From Celerinatantimonas sp046054165 (GTDB lineage: Bacteria > Pseudomonadota > Gammaproteobacteria > Enterobacterales > Celerinatantimonadaceae): a stretch of DNA of 64,000 nt. The notes beneath the pieces were generated by a model, which searched no databases, was not told the DNA's origin, and was given only the letters and a program-made list of their open reading frames with translations. Each line of letters opens with the position of its first letter. The stretch's first letter is position 1. Shown in pieces: positions 55,326 to 64,000 of the stretch. The DNA lies in the NCBI RefSeq assembly GCF_046054165.1, contig NZ_JBFNXK010000010.1:62001-126000 (forward strand), given 5' to 3'. A program made the translations under genes and the position numbers.

Positions 55326-56603
55326 ATGAAAGACGAAACCATTGCGATCCACGCAGGTTACCAGAGTGAGCCAACCACCAAAGCTGTTGCTACACCAATC
55401 TATCAAACAGCGGCTTATGAATTTGATAATGCGCAACACGGCGCCGATCTTTTTAATCTAGCCGTCCCGGGGAATATCTATACACGGCTGATGAACCCGA
55501 CCAATGACATTCTGGAAAAACGTCTGGCCGCACTTGAAGGGGGTGTGGCTGCATTAGTCGTGAGCTCAGGTGCGGCCGCTATCAATTATGCGATTCAGAA
55601 TCTAGTGAGTTTCGGTGACAACATCGTTTCGACTGCGCAACTATATGGAGGGACTTACACCTTGTTTGCCCATATGTTGCCTCAACAAGGAGTCGAAACC
55701 CGTTTTGCCAAAGATGAAAGCGTCGAAGCGATTGCCGCTCTAATTGATGATAAAACCAAGGCCGTTTATTGTGAAAGTATCGGTAACCCGGCCGGGAATA
55801 TCGCGGATATTGAGGCCATTAGTAAAGCTGCTCATGCGAAAGGTGTCCCTGTCATCGTCGATAATACAGTGGCCAGCCCATCACTGTGTAAACCGATTGA
55901 ATGGGGTGCCGATATTGTCGTGCATTCACTGACTAAATATATCGGTGGACACGGAACAACATTAGGCGGTGCCATTATCGACTCCGGAAAATTCGATTGG
56001 GCCGCTCATGCGGATCGTTTTCCGCAATTTACCACGCCAGAAGCCGCTTATCATGGAGTCGTTTATACTGATGCTTTTGGCCCAGCCGCCTATGTAGCCC
56101 GAGTTCGGACAGTTTCGTTACGCAATACCGGTGCGACCTTAGCACCAATGAATGCCTTCTTACTGATGCAGGGATTGGAAACGCTGGCGCTGCGCATGGA
56201 ACGTCATACTGAAAATGCCCTCAAAGTCGCTCAATATCTGCAATCACATCCATTGGTCGAATGGGTCAGCTATGCGGGCCTGAGTGATAACCGCTACTAT
56301 CCACTGGCTGAAAAGTATATGAAAGGCAAACCGGCGTCACTGCTTTCATTCGGACTCAAAGGGGGTTATGCCGCCGGGGTCAAATGTTACGATGCACTGA
56401 ATCTGTTTAAACGACTGGTAAATATCGGCGATGCCAAATCGCTTGCCTGTCACCCAGCTTCGACTACCCATCGGCAGATGAGTGATTCTGAACAGTTAGA
56501 AGCTGGAGTTCGCCCGGAAATGCTACGGTTATCCATCGGGATTGAACATATCGACGATATCCTTGCCGATTTGGAACAAGCTTTAGCCGCTAGCCAAAAC
56601 TAG
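55326..56603 (+). CDS. metY: O-acetylhomoserine aminocarboxypropyltransferase (MetY)
   Basis: 425 residues of the Cys/Met-metabolism PLP family. It makes homocysteine directly from O-acetylhomoserine and sulfide. PLP lysine K204 (VVHSLTKYIGGHG), NIYTRLMNPTND, AQLYGGTYTLF and SLRNTGATLAPMNAFLLMQGLETL favour MetY over MetB/MetZ. AAGGA ribosome site, monocistronic, with its own terminator. No convincing MetJ box was seen upstream. Confidence 0.93.
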   Translation: MKDETIAIHAGYQSEPTTKAVATPIYQTAAYEFDNAQHGADLFNLAVPGNIYTRLMNPTNDILEKRLAALEGGVAALVVSSGAAAINYAIQNLVSFGDNIVSTAQLYGGTYTLFAHMLPQQGVETRFAKDESVEAIAALIDDKTKAVYCESIGNPAGNIADIEAISKAAHAKGVPVIVDNTVASPSLCKPIEWGADIVVHSLTKYIGGHGTTLGGAIIDSGKFDWAAHADRFPQFTTPEAAYHGVVYTDAFGPAAYVARVRTVSLRNTGATLAPMNAFLLMQGLETLALRMERHTENALKVAQYLQSHPLVEWVSYAGLSDNRYYPLAEKYMKGKPASLLSFGLKGGYAAGVKCYDALNLFKRLVNIGDAKSLACHPASTTHRQMSDSEQLEAGVRPEMLRLSIGIEHIDDILADLEQALAASQN

Positions 56604-56625
56604 CCTTCATACGCATGTCAATCCA

Positions 56626-56670
56626 TCGATACGGTCTGAACCCAGATCAGCCGTATCGACTGTTTATTTT
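56626..56670 (+). terminator. Intrinsic terminator of metY
   Basis: Arms TCGATACGG (56626-56634) and CCGTATCGA (56651-56659), with an inner CTGA/TCAG stem, are followed by a T-rich run. Confidence 0.85.
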
Positions 56671-56736
56671 TTACAAGACACTCTCTCATAAAGCCGCTAA
56701 TCTTAGATCGTTTGTTCACTCTGTATTATTCGGCTT

Positions 56737-57531
56737 ATGGATCAGATCAATTATTACAGCACCGAAGATCAATCGATCAGCCTCATAGAAGGTCAGTATC
56801 AAACCTTTGCGTTTGCCCGTCACTATCATCTTGATTATCATTTTGGGCTGATCACCGAAGGCCAGCAGTGCTTTACCCATCAGGGGCAAAAACACTGTGC
56901 GCCCAGTGGCACATTGATTATTATGCCGCCCGATGAGTTACACGATGGTCATCCCGCTCAAGAATCCGGCTATCAGGTTCGGGTTTTTACCGTTGCGCCG
57001 GACTGGTTTTCTCAGCAATTACACCTACATCCCGATCATGAACTGGTCGGATTTAGTCAATCACTGATCCGGGATCCGGAACTCTTTCAGATACTGGTCC
57101 AAACCCATCAGGCTTTAGCACAAAACAATATCTGTCAACTGGCGAAGGACTGCCTGCCCTATGAAGGATTTGCCCCGCTGATTGAACGTTACGGTAGCCT
57201 TAAGGCATCGTCGCCCTATCGTCTCGGCAAGCAAACGCTGAATTCTCTGCGAGAATTTTTAATGGCCCATCTGGATCAACCAGTTCATCTGCAACAATTA
57301 GCCGATTTATGTCAGTTGAGTCCATCACAGTTTCAGCGCTATTTTAAAGCGACAACTCAGATGACCCCTTATGCCTGGCAAACTCGATTGCGTCTGGAGC
57401 AAGCGATGAAGCTACTCAAAGAGCAGCAATCCAGCACCGAAGTGGCTCTTCAGGTTGGTTTTTATGATCAAGCCCATTTTTGCAAAGCATTTAAACAAAC
57501 CTATGGCGTCACCCCCTCTCAAATTCGTTAA
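56737..57531 (+). CDS. AraC-family transcriptional regulator
   Basis: 264 residues. N-terminal cupin-type sensing domain (HYHLDYHFGLITEGQQCF, MPPDELHDG) and a C-terminal double helix-turn-helix (LQQLADLCQLSPSQFQRYFKA; STEVALQVGFYDQAHFCKAFKQTYGVTP). AraC-LysE pairs of this kind usually regulate the adjacent exporter, here 137 bases downstream in the same direction. Confidence 0.9.
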   Translation: MDQINYYSTEDQSISLIEGQYQTFAFARHYHLDYHFGLITEGQQCFTHQGQKHCAPSGTLIIMPPDELHDGHPAQESGYQVRVFTVAPDWFSQQLHLHPDHELVGFSQSLIRDPELFQILVQTHQALAQNNICQLAKDCLPYEGFAPLIERYGSLKASSPYRLGKQTLNSLREFLMAHLDQPVHLQQLADLCQLSPSQFQRYFKATTQMTPYAWQTRLRLEQAMKLLKEQQSSTEVALQVGFYDQAHFCKAFKQTYGVTPSQIR

Positions 57532-57668
57532 AGCTCGCAGTCTGCATCCTCTTCACCACATGGCCGATTTCAGTAACAAAAGATCACTCGTTCCGAAAAC
57601 TGTCGATTTTTTACAAGCGCACATCTCACTCTCTTAGCACAATAGCAACATCGATGAAGGGAGTTGTT

Positions 57669-58325
57669 ATGAATGAAGTTCACATTTTAATGACGCTGGC
57701 GACGGTTCATTTTATTGCATTAATGAGCCCGGGGCCGGATGTCGCTTTAGTGGTTCAAAATGCCGCGCACTATGGCCGTAAAACCGGTTTTTATATCGCC
57801 CTCGGCCTGTCGTTTGGCATTCTGACCCATTCCACATTAAGTATTACGGGCATTAGTTATCTGGTCCACCAGCAGCCTTTATTATTTGCACTCTTACAAA
57901 TCGCCGGCGGTGGCTACCTATTCTATTTAGGATGGCATGCGGGCTGGGCCACACTCAAAAACTGGGCTCAGGCAACCTCACTCAACCAGATGCCCGCGCA
58001 GCTGCTCTCTAGCCGAAGACAGGCCTTTACCCGTGGTTATCTGACCAATCTACTCAACCCCAAAGCACTGGTATTCTTTGTCAGCCTCATGTCAACCTTG
58101 ATCCCGGCCGGCATGCCGATGAGTGGCAAAGGTATCGCACTTGTGATCCTGTGGGGACTTTCTCTATTTTGGTTTGCTCTGCTGGCTTGGCTACTTTCTA
58201 CCGCCAGATTCCAACGGCATATCAGTGCCGCCAGTCGCTATATTGATCTTCTGTGTGCGCTGATCTTTTCAGTGATCGGAATAGTCATCTGGTGGCACGC
58301 CTGGCCGGTACTATTCACGGCGTAA
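57669..58325 (+). CDS. LysE/RhtB-family amino-acid exporter
   Basis: 218 residues from the ATG at 57669 (GGGAG upstream; an ATG at 57654 is less well placed). Five to six hydrophobic segments and the family motif MSPGPDVALVVQNAAHYGRKTGF, plus GYLTNLLNPKALVFFVSLM. Exported substrate unknown. Its 3' end overlaps the convergent hrpB by 15 bases. Confidence 0.9.
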   Translation: MNEVHILMTLATVHFIALMSPGPDVALVVQNAAHYGRKTGFYIALGLSFGILTHSTLSITGISYLVHQQPLLFALLQIAGGGYLFYLGWHAGWATLKNWAQATSLNQMPAQLLSSRRQAFTRGYLTNLLNPKALVFFVSLMSTLIPAGMPMSGKGIALVILWGLSLFWFALLAWLLSTARFQRHISAASRYIDLLCALIFSVIGIVIWWHAWPVLFTA

Positions 58326-60770
58326 CTGGCGATTGGTTTTTTGTGTTGCCACACTACGGGTCGGATCTTCCGGCCAGGGATGTTTCGGATAACGTCCTCG
58401 CATCTCTTTGCGAACTTGGGAATAACCATTTTGCCAAAAACTGGCCAGATCCTGGGTGAGTTGCAGAGGGCGTCCGGCCGGTGACAGTAATTCAATAGTT
58501 AATGCGATTCGGCCACCAGCCACCGTCGGAGTTTGTGGCTCGCCAAACATTTCTTGCAATTTAAGGGAGATCCGCGGCGATTGCCCGGGCTGATACTGGA
58601 TCGGCACCCGTCGCCCCGAAGGAGCCCGATAATGAGTCGGTGCCCATTGCTCCAACTGTTGCTGTTGTGACCAATCCAGATGATGTCGGATCATGCCCGA
58701 CCAATCGAGTGCCGTTAACTGTTTGTAACGGGTGATATCACCTAAATAGCCTCCCAACCATTGTTCTGGATGCTCCAGTAAACCATCATCACTCACATCT
58801 GGGAAATCATGCTCGGGAAACCATTGCCGAACGCAAATGATGCGATCACGCAACGCCTGAGCTTCATCAGGGATCGGCAACCAATCGATTCCCCGCCGAC
58901 GGATCATCTGGCTCCATTCCCGAATCAACGCTTCGGCATCAGCTGAGCTTCCCGGCTGACGAGCGAAAACCAGCGCCCCTAAACACTGACGTCGTTCACT
59001 GATGAACATCTGCCGCGCCTCATCAAACTCATAACGAGACTGCCAGTCAAACCAGTGAGGATAAAACTCCCGCAGCGCCGCCTCAGTTAACGGTGCCGAA
59101 AGATAAAGTCGCCCGCTGGACTGTCTCGGTTGCCAACCGACATCCAGCGCCACAATCAATGCCTGATCGGTTTGTTGAGCAGCAACGGCAAAGCCATTGG
59201 CCAACAGATAATGACGCTGATCGGCTCGGCGCTGACCGATCCGATCCGGAAGTGCCGCAGCCAATAAAATGCCATCCAGCGGATGTTCCGGCCGGTCAAT
59301 CAACGAAGTCGCGTGAAGCGAAGTGGCATAACGTCGGGCTTGTTGCAGGAGCTGCTTTTTGAGCACACCATCGAGCCGGCGCAGCGCATCTTCCAGCCAC
59401 CCCGTTTCCGCTCGTGGTAATGATTGCTCCAGTAATGCCGCAAGATAGCAACCTCGCGCCAGCGCATCAGCTTGACCGTTCTTAGCCAGATCTTGCGCTT
59501 TGAGCAGCAATGCCATACTTCTCGGCTCACTGCTCAATTGGCTCAATGTCCGTACACTTCCATTCAGCCCGCCTTGCTCATCGACTAATGCCAGTTGTCG
59601 GAGCAATGCTTCAGCACCTTCCAGAGCCCCTTTCGGCGGGGGATCGACCCAGTTTAAATCATCACTGTCGGCGCCCCAGAGTTTCAGTTGGAACACCAGT
59701 GAACTCAAATCACTACGCAGGATCTGGGGATCGTTAAAACGGGGACGATGGTTGAGCAGTTCGGCGCTATACAGCCGAACGCACCTTCCCGCCTGCTGAC
59801 GCCCGGCTCGTCCGGCGCGTTGCTCCGCTGAGGATTGACAGATCATGCGGGTAGTCAAACGGGTCACTCCACTGGCGGCATGATACTGCGCGACCCGTTC
59901 CAAACCGCTATCAACCACCATAGTGATCCCATCAATCGTCAACGAAGTCTCAGCGATATTCGTCGCTAATACGACTTTACGCAGCCCTTGTTGGGGGGGA
60001 GCAATAGCGGTGCGCTGCTCTGAAAGTGACAACTGCCCATACAAGCTGTAAACCTGGACATCATCTGGAACACGGAGCACCTGAGCCACTCGCTTAATTT
60101 CTAATACACCGGGTAAAAATACCAAGATATTCCCCGGTTGCTCATCCAATAATTGCGATATCACCCGACCGCAATGACTCTCTAATGGCTCATCAACGCG
60201 AGTCTGCGGCTGATAATCGATCGCTACCGGATAGCTGCGCCCTTCACAAGATAGAATGACCGCCTGAGGTAAGGTCCGTTGTATCGCACTGATATCCAAG
60301 GTGGCGGACATCACTAACAATCGGAGTGAGTCATTGACCTCTCCGGCTTCCTGACATAGGGCTAGCCCCAGATCCGCCTGCAGACTCCGTTCGTGAAACT
60401 CATCGAAGATGACCAAACTCACGGACTCGAGCAATGGATCATCTTGCAACATTCGGGTTAAGATCCCTTCAGTCACGATCAGAAGCTGAGTGTGGCGGCT
60501 GCGTTTGGACTCACCGCGCATTTGGTAGCCCACCCGCTCACCCACCGATTCTCCAAGCTGTTCGGCCAGATAACTGGCGATATGCCGCGCTGCTAAACGT
60601 CGTGGTTCCAGCATCACGACCAAGCCTTCTAACTGACCTTGTTCAAGAATAGCCAGCGGCACCGCAGTTGATTTACCGGCCCCCGGCGGAGCCGCTAACA
60701 GGATCTGCCGCTCATGCTTCAGTGCGGTTAATAACGGGGCAATGATCGATTCGACAGGTAATGAACTCAC
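58311..60770 (-). CDS. hrpB: ATP-dependent helicase HrpB
   Basis: 819 residues (E. coli 809), GTG start. DEAH-type RNA helicase: motif I APPGAGKST, motif II DEFH, motif III SAT, motif VI QRAGRAGRQ, then the family-specific C-terminal domain (HYRAPSGRRVPIQY, FGEPQTPTVAGGRIALTIELLSPAGRPLQLTQDL). Biological role in bacteria is poorly defined. Confidence 0.95.
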   Translation of the reverse strand: MSSLPVESIIAPLLTALKHERQILLAAPPGAGKSTAVPLAILEQGQLEGLVVMLEPRRLAARHIASYLAEQLGESVGERVGYQMRGESKRSRHTQLLIVTEGILTRMLQDDPLLESVSLVIFDEFHERSLQADLGLALCQEAGEVNDSLRLLVMSATLDISAIQRTLPQAVILSCEGRSYPVAIDYQPQTRVDEPLESHCGRVISQLLDEQPGNILVFLPGVLEIKRVAQVLRVPDDVQVYSLYGQLSLSEQRTAIAPPQQGLRKVVLATNIAETSLTIDGITMVVDSGLERVAQYHAASGVTRLTTRMICQSSAEQRAGRAGRQQAGRCVRLYSAELLNHRPRFNDPQILRSDLSSLVFQLKLWGADSDDLNWVDPPPKGALEGAEALLRQLALVDEQGGLNGSVRTLSQLSSEPRSMALLLKAQDLAKNGQADALARGCYLAALLEQSLPRAETGWLEDALRRLDGVLKKQLLQQARRYATSLHATSLIDRPEHPLDGILLAAALPDRIGQRRADQRHYLLANGFAVAAQQTDQALIVALDVGWQPRQSSGRLYLSAPLTEAALREFYPHWFDWQSRYEFDEARQMFISERRQCLGALVFARQPGSSADAEALIREWSQMIRRRGIDWLPIPDEAQALRDRIICVRQWFPEHDFPDVSDDGLLEHPEQWLGGYLGDITRYKQLTALDWSGMIRHHLDWSQQQQLEQWAPTHYRAPSGRRVPIQYQPGQSPRISLKLQEMFGEPQTPTVAGGRIALTIELLSPAGRPLQLTQDLASFWQNGYSQVRKEMRGRYPKHPWPEDPTRSVATQKTNRQLRRE

Positions 60771-60961
60771 AACTATTTAGATCAATAAAAATAAGAAAAG
60801 TAACGGTAGTGTATAAAATTTAAAGGCCGTGGACGACCCAAATCACATCGCCATCCCTCGCAATTATTTACTTGCGCAGTCATTGAACAGTCGATACTTC
60901 GAGGTAAATTCGGTGTTAAGATTGCGCTTTAACTTGTGGCTCATTTAATGTTGAGGTTCAT

Positions 60962-61558
60962 ATGAAGCGCACCCTTATTCGCGGTTTGCTCAATGTGTTA
61001 CCCATGGCACTCAGCCTGTGGATCTTTTGGTCTTTGTTTGCCTCGCTCGATGAGCTCGGCAATGCCATCTTGTCGCTGGTCGGCCTACAGAAAGTATTTA
61101 CCGGCACCGGTTTCTTGTTAGTCGTACTGCTGGTATTTGCTGCCGGTTTATTATTTTCGGTCAGCCCAATTGTGTGGTTGTGGAGCTGGATTGAACGACA
61201 ACTCATGCGTTTTCCACTCTTTAAGTCGGTCTACGGTAGTATCCGAGATATTGCTTCTTTGATGAACAATGACCCATCGAAGCCGAAACATCAGCAAACT
61301 GTGTTGGTCAGGCAAGCTAATGGGAGCTATGTGGTGGGCTTTATGATGGCCGAATCCGTCCCTCATCCGCTACAAGATGCGCTCCCCGATGGGCAGTGGG
61401 TTCCGGTACTGTTCCAGATGTCTTATCAAATGGCAGGGGTCACCAGTTTAGTCAAACGTGAAGACTTGATCTGGGTGGATTGGTCCTTTGAAGAAGCAAT
61501 GCGTTTTAATCTGACAGCGAGCCTTTCAAAACCGGCCGAAGATGAGGCTGAAAAATAA
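60962..61558 (+). CDS. DUF502 membrane protein
   Basis: 198 residues. Two membrane segments (about 8-30 and 50-78), the conserved SVYGSIRDI motif, then a C-terminal domain (GSYVVGFMMAES, WVPVLFQM). It matches the DUF502 family, homologous to plant LAZ1/COV-like proteins. Function unknown; the ATG follows a TTGAGG ribosome site. Confidence 0.88.
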   Translation: MKRTLIRGLLNVLPMALSLWIFWSLFASLDELGNAILSLVGLQKVFTGTGFLLVVLLVFAAGLLFSVSPIVWLWSWIERQLMRFPLFKSVYGSIRDIASLMNNDPSKPKHQQTVLVRQANGSYVVGFMMAESVPHPLQDALPDGQWVPVLFQMSYQMAGVTSLVKREDLIWVDWSFEEAMRFNLTASLSKPAEDEAEK

Positions 61559-61608
61559 CCTTTAGCAAATTTTTAACCTGAACATGCCCTTATTGGTGCA
61601 AAATTGTG

Positions 61609-61614
61609 TATAAT
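61609..61614 (+). promoter_or_regulatory. Consensus -10 box for the BCCT transcript
   Basis: TATAAT lies about 260 bases upstream of the transporter. No good -35 box is at 16-18 bases, so an activator may be needed. A perfect inverted repeat GTATTAT-TTTG-ATAATAC (61621-61638) lies at or just after the start and may be an operator. Confidence 0.45.
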
Positions 61615-61651
61615 CATGCCGTATTATTTTGATAATACGTGTAATCTCATA

Positions 61652-61835
61652 ACGAACCGACCGGTTTGCCTTGGTTCGTGATGGCCAACATTGTCCACGG
61701 TTGGCTTGAGTTCCCATCGAAGGAGTGATGTTTTACCGCGGGAACTTAGTATTTTAGAGATTACTTACAAAAACGATTAACCCAAAAAGCAGAAAGTTGG
61801 TTGTCTTGCCTATAGTAAAACAAGCTTAGCTTGTT
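61652..61835 (+). promoter_or_regulatory. Hairpin-rich leader ahead of the BCCT transporter
   Basis: Successive stems: ACGAACC/GGTTCGT (61652-61658 with 61673-61679), GCCAAC/GTTGGC (61684-61689 with 61700-61705), AGTTCCC/GGGAACT (61709-61715 with 61740-61746) and AACAAGC/GCTTGTT (61819-61825 with 61829-61835). The third loop holds AAGGAG and a nine-codon frame MFYRGNLVF (61728-61757). No known riboswitch class recognised. Confidence 0.45.
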
Positions 61836-61877
61836 CAACGACTAGCCGAGATAACCTTTCAACTAATGGGAGTGTTC

Positions 61878-63848
61878 ATGTCTTTTAAAACCAGTATTAA
61901 CGCACCGGTCTTTTATCCATCGGTGATTTGTCTTTTTGCGCTGGTCCTTGTGGGAGTGATTTGGCCTCAATCCGCGCAGAGCCTCTTTAATAGTGTACAA
62001 AGCTGGCTACAAATTAAAGCCGGTTGGCTCTACATCTTAGGAGTCGCCGGATTCCTCATTTTTATTGTTTTCATTATGCTCAGCCGTTACGGAGATATTA
62101 AGCTGGGTCCGGACCACTCGGAGCCAGATTACAAATATGGCACCTGGATTGCCATGCTATTCTCCGCCGGGATGGGGATCGGTTTGATGTTCTTTGGGAT
62201 CGGTGAACCAGTGATGCACTTTTTAGCGCCACCAGATGCCGATCCGCAAACGATGGCCGCCGCTAAAGAGGCCTTAAAAATTACCTTCTTCCATTGGGGC
62301 CTCCATGCCTGGGCTATCTATGCGGTTGTTGCTTTAAGTTTGGCCTATTTTAGTTACCGACATAAATTACCATTGCTGCCACGAAGTTCGTTGTATCCGC
62401 TCATCGGTGATCGCATTTATGGCCCGATTGGTCATATTGTGGATACTTTTGCAGTCATCGGGACCGTGCTGGGGGTGGCCACATCGCTAGGCTTTGGTGT
62501 CGCGCAGGTGAACTCAGGTCTGCATTATCTGATTGGTGACCGCTTACCCATCTCGGCAACGGTGCAGGTGGGATTAATTATCATCATTACTTGTATGGCC
62601 ACTATTTCGGTGGTTACCGGTGTTGATAAAGGGATTAAGATCCTCAGTGAACTGAATATGGGTCTGGCCTTTTTACTGATGATGTTTGTGTTGTTGGTTG
62701 GCCCCACCGTCGACCTGCTACAACATTTTGTCCAAAACACCGGGGCTTACTTGAGCGATATTGTCAATAAGACCTTTAATCTCTATGCCTATCAGCAAAA
62801 AAATGACTGGCTGGGCGGCTGGACCTTGTTCTACTGGGGCTGGTGGATCTCTTGGTCACCTTTTGTTGGGACTTTTATCGCCCGAGTGTCTCGCGGCCGA
62901 ACCATCCGACAATTTTTAGTAGGCGTGATGTTTGTACCAACTGGGTTCACCTTCTTGTGGATGACTATTTTCGGCAACTCGGCCATTGATGCCATCGTCA
63001 ATCACGGTGCCAAATATCTAGCCGATGCCGTTTCTTCTGACGTGTCAGTGGCTCTATTTACTTTCTTTGAACACCTCCCACTAAGTGGTTTGTTATCTAT
63101 TTTAGGCGTCTGTCTGGTAGTCACGTTCTTTGTCACCTCATCTGACTCCGGCTCACTCGTGGTTGATAACTTAACCTCCGGCGGTGATGAAAATGCCCCG
63201 GTATGGCAACGGGTCTTCTGGGCTCTGGGTGAAGGGGTCGTCGCCTCAGCGCTACTTCTGGCCGGTGGGCTAAAAGCCCTACAAACAGCATCTATTGCCA
63301 GTGCCATGCCATTTTTGATTATTATGGTACTGATGTGTATCGGGCTATTCAAAGCACTAAAAGATGACCGCCTGAAGCTAATGAGTGTGCGTTTACATAG
63401 CTCCACCGTTCAGTACGCCAAAACCAGTATGCCATGGCAGGAACATCTGGACGTGTTGATTTCACATCCCTCCTATAAAGAAGCCCGAGCTTATTTGGAT
63501 CAAATTGCGGAAGATGCGCTCACTGTGGTACAAAAAGAGTTTAAACGCCGCCAAATCGATGCTGATTTGCACTACGACAACGATAATGACCGAATTCGAT
63601 TGATTATCAATGACGAAGTTCAGCAAACCTTTGTGTATGCGTTGCGCGTGCGAAGTTATACCTTACCGATGCTGTCAGATGACAGCGATAAAAACTATTA
63701 TCGGGTCGAGGTATTCCTAGAGCATGGTGGCCAATATTATGATGTGATGGGTTACACCGCTGAACAGCTGCAAGCCGATGTTGTGACTCAATACGAAAAA
63801 TACCGTCATTATCTACATCTATCCAGTGCGGAATATGTAAGCCAATAA
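61878..63848 (+). CDS. BCCT-family choline/betaine transporter, BetT-like
   Basis: 656 residues from the ATG at 61878 (GGGAG ribosome site; ATG 61866 less likely). Twelve membrane segments to about residue 505 with the BCCT signature YWGWWISWSPFVGTFIARVSRGRTIR and FSAGMGIGLMFFGIGEPVMHF, then a long cytoplasmic C-terminal domain of about 145 residues as in BetT, where it senses osmotic stress. Imports choline, betaine or a related quaternary amine by proton or sodium symport. No betIBA genes nearby in the window. Nothing clear follows to 64000. Confidence 0.92.
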   Translation: MSFKTSINAPVFYPSVICLFALVLVGVIWPQSAQSLFNSVQSWLQIKAGWLYILGVAGFLIFIVFIMLSRYGDIKLGPDHSEPDYKYGTWIAMLFSAGMGIGLMFFGIGEPVMHFLAPPDADPQTMAAAKEALKITFFHWGLHAWAIYAVVALSLAYFSYRHKLPLLPRSSLYPLIGDRIYGPIGHIVDTFAVIGTVLGVATSLGFGVAQVNSGLHYLIGDRLPISATVQVGLIIIITCMATISVVTGVDKGIKILSELNMGLAFLLMMFVLLVGPTVDLLQHFVQNTGAYLSDIVNKTFNLYAYQQKNDWLGGWTLFYWGWWISWSPFVGTFIARVSRGRTIRQFLVGVMFVPTGFTFLWMTIFGNSAIDAIVNHGAKYLADAVSSDVSVALFTFFEHLPLSGLLSILGVCLVVTFFVTSSDSGSLVVDNLTSGGDENAPVWQRVFWALGEGVVASALLLAGGLKALQTASIASAMPFLIIMVLMCIGLFKALKDDRLKLMSVRLHSSTVQYAKTSMPWQEHLDVLISHPSYKEARAYLDQIAEDALTVVQKEFKRRQIDADLHYDNDNDRIRLIINDEVQQTFVYALRVRSYTLPMLSDDSDKNYYRVEVFLEHGGQYYDVMGYTAEQLQADVVTQYEKYRHYLHLSSAEYVSQ

Positions 63849-64000
63849 TTTTAAAATCAGGGCGTTATCATTTGAGTTGATCATAAATATGTCAATAGGA
63901 TCGATACGCCCAGCGTCCTTCAATCGTCAAACAGTAAGCCCCTATCACCCTCTCTATGAGATCAAAAAGAGGCTTCATTTGCCACAGCAGGAATGACATG

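Overview
The window looks like the chromosome of a marine or estuarine gammaproteobacterium somewhere near the Vibrio/Aeromonas/enterobacterial branch. The evidence is gene order and protein resemblance: arcB - yhcC - gltB - gltD, mtnN - cbiB-like - btuF, erpA and hemL close together, and mrcB and hrpB in the same neighbourhood. A Celerinatantimonas-like organism would fit, but the genus is a guess. No rRNA, tRNA, insertion sequence, prophage or CRISPR array was seen.

Layout. Bases 1-2103 hold a D-mannonate dehydratase/RspA gene (5' end cut by the window), a 28-codon remnant of rspB, and the divergent RspR-type regulator. Bases 2.7-8.9 kb carry an FUSC membrane protein (YeeA-like), glycogen synthase, a ComFB-like protein, the tRNA acp3U-transferase TapT and a membrane EAL/GGDEF protein. 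Bases 9.2-17.2 kb are the most interesting part. A guanidine-II (mini-ykkC) riboswitch precedes an isopenicillin-N-synthase/EFE-type 2-oxoglutarate oxygenase and a coupled unknown gene. Convergent to these is an operon encoding a NitT/TauT-type ABC importer resembling those found beside urea (guanidine) carboxylases, a creatininase-family amidohydrolase, a type III glutamine synthetase and a NikR-like regulator that has lost all four nickel ligands. A palindrome with NikR-operator geometry (GTATTA-N16-TAATAC) lies ahead of the operon.

Bases 17.5-33.4 kb hold an FAD oxidoreductase, a DUF2937 protein, a secreted unknown protein, the lysine exporter LysO, ArcB (one of its two redox cysteines replaced), a PAS-GGDEF cyclase, YhcC and glutamate synthase GltBD. 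Bases 33.5-40.4 kb are a complete D-Ala-D-Ala utilisation operon (ddpXABCDF) headed by its own RpiR-type regulator. Bases 40.7-48.6 kb carry mtnN, a degenerate CbiB, btuF, a candidate small RNA, erpA, a DUF6776 protein, a chemoreceptor and hemL; a second related chemoreceptor follows. Bases 51.4-60.8 kb hold mrcB, a seven-unit cluster of paired REP-like palindromes, metY, an AraC/LysE pair and hrpB. The window ends with a DUF502 membrane protein and a BCCT-family (BetT-like) transporter behind a hairpin-rich leader.

Taken together the window is rich in nitrogen acquisition: a guanidino/amide-linked locus, glutamate synthase, D-Ala-D-Ala import and a BCCT transporter. It also carries redox and c-di-GMP signalling genes.
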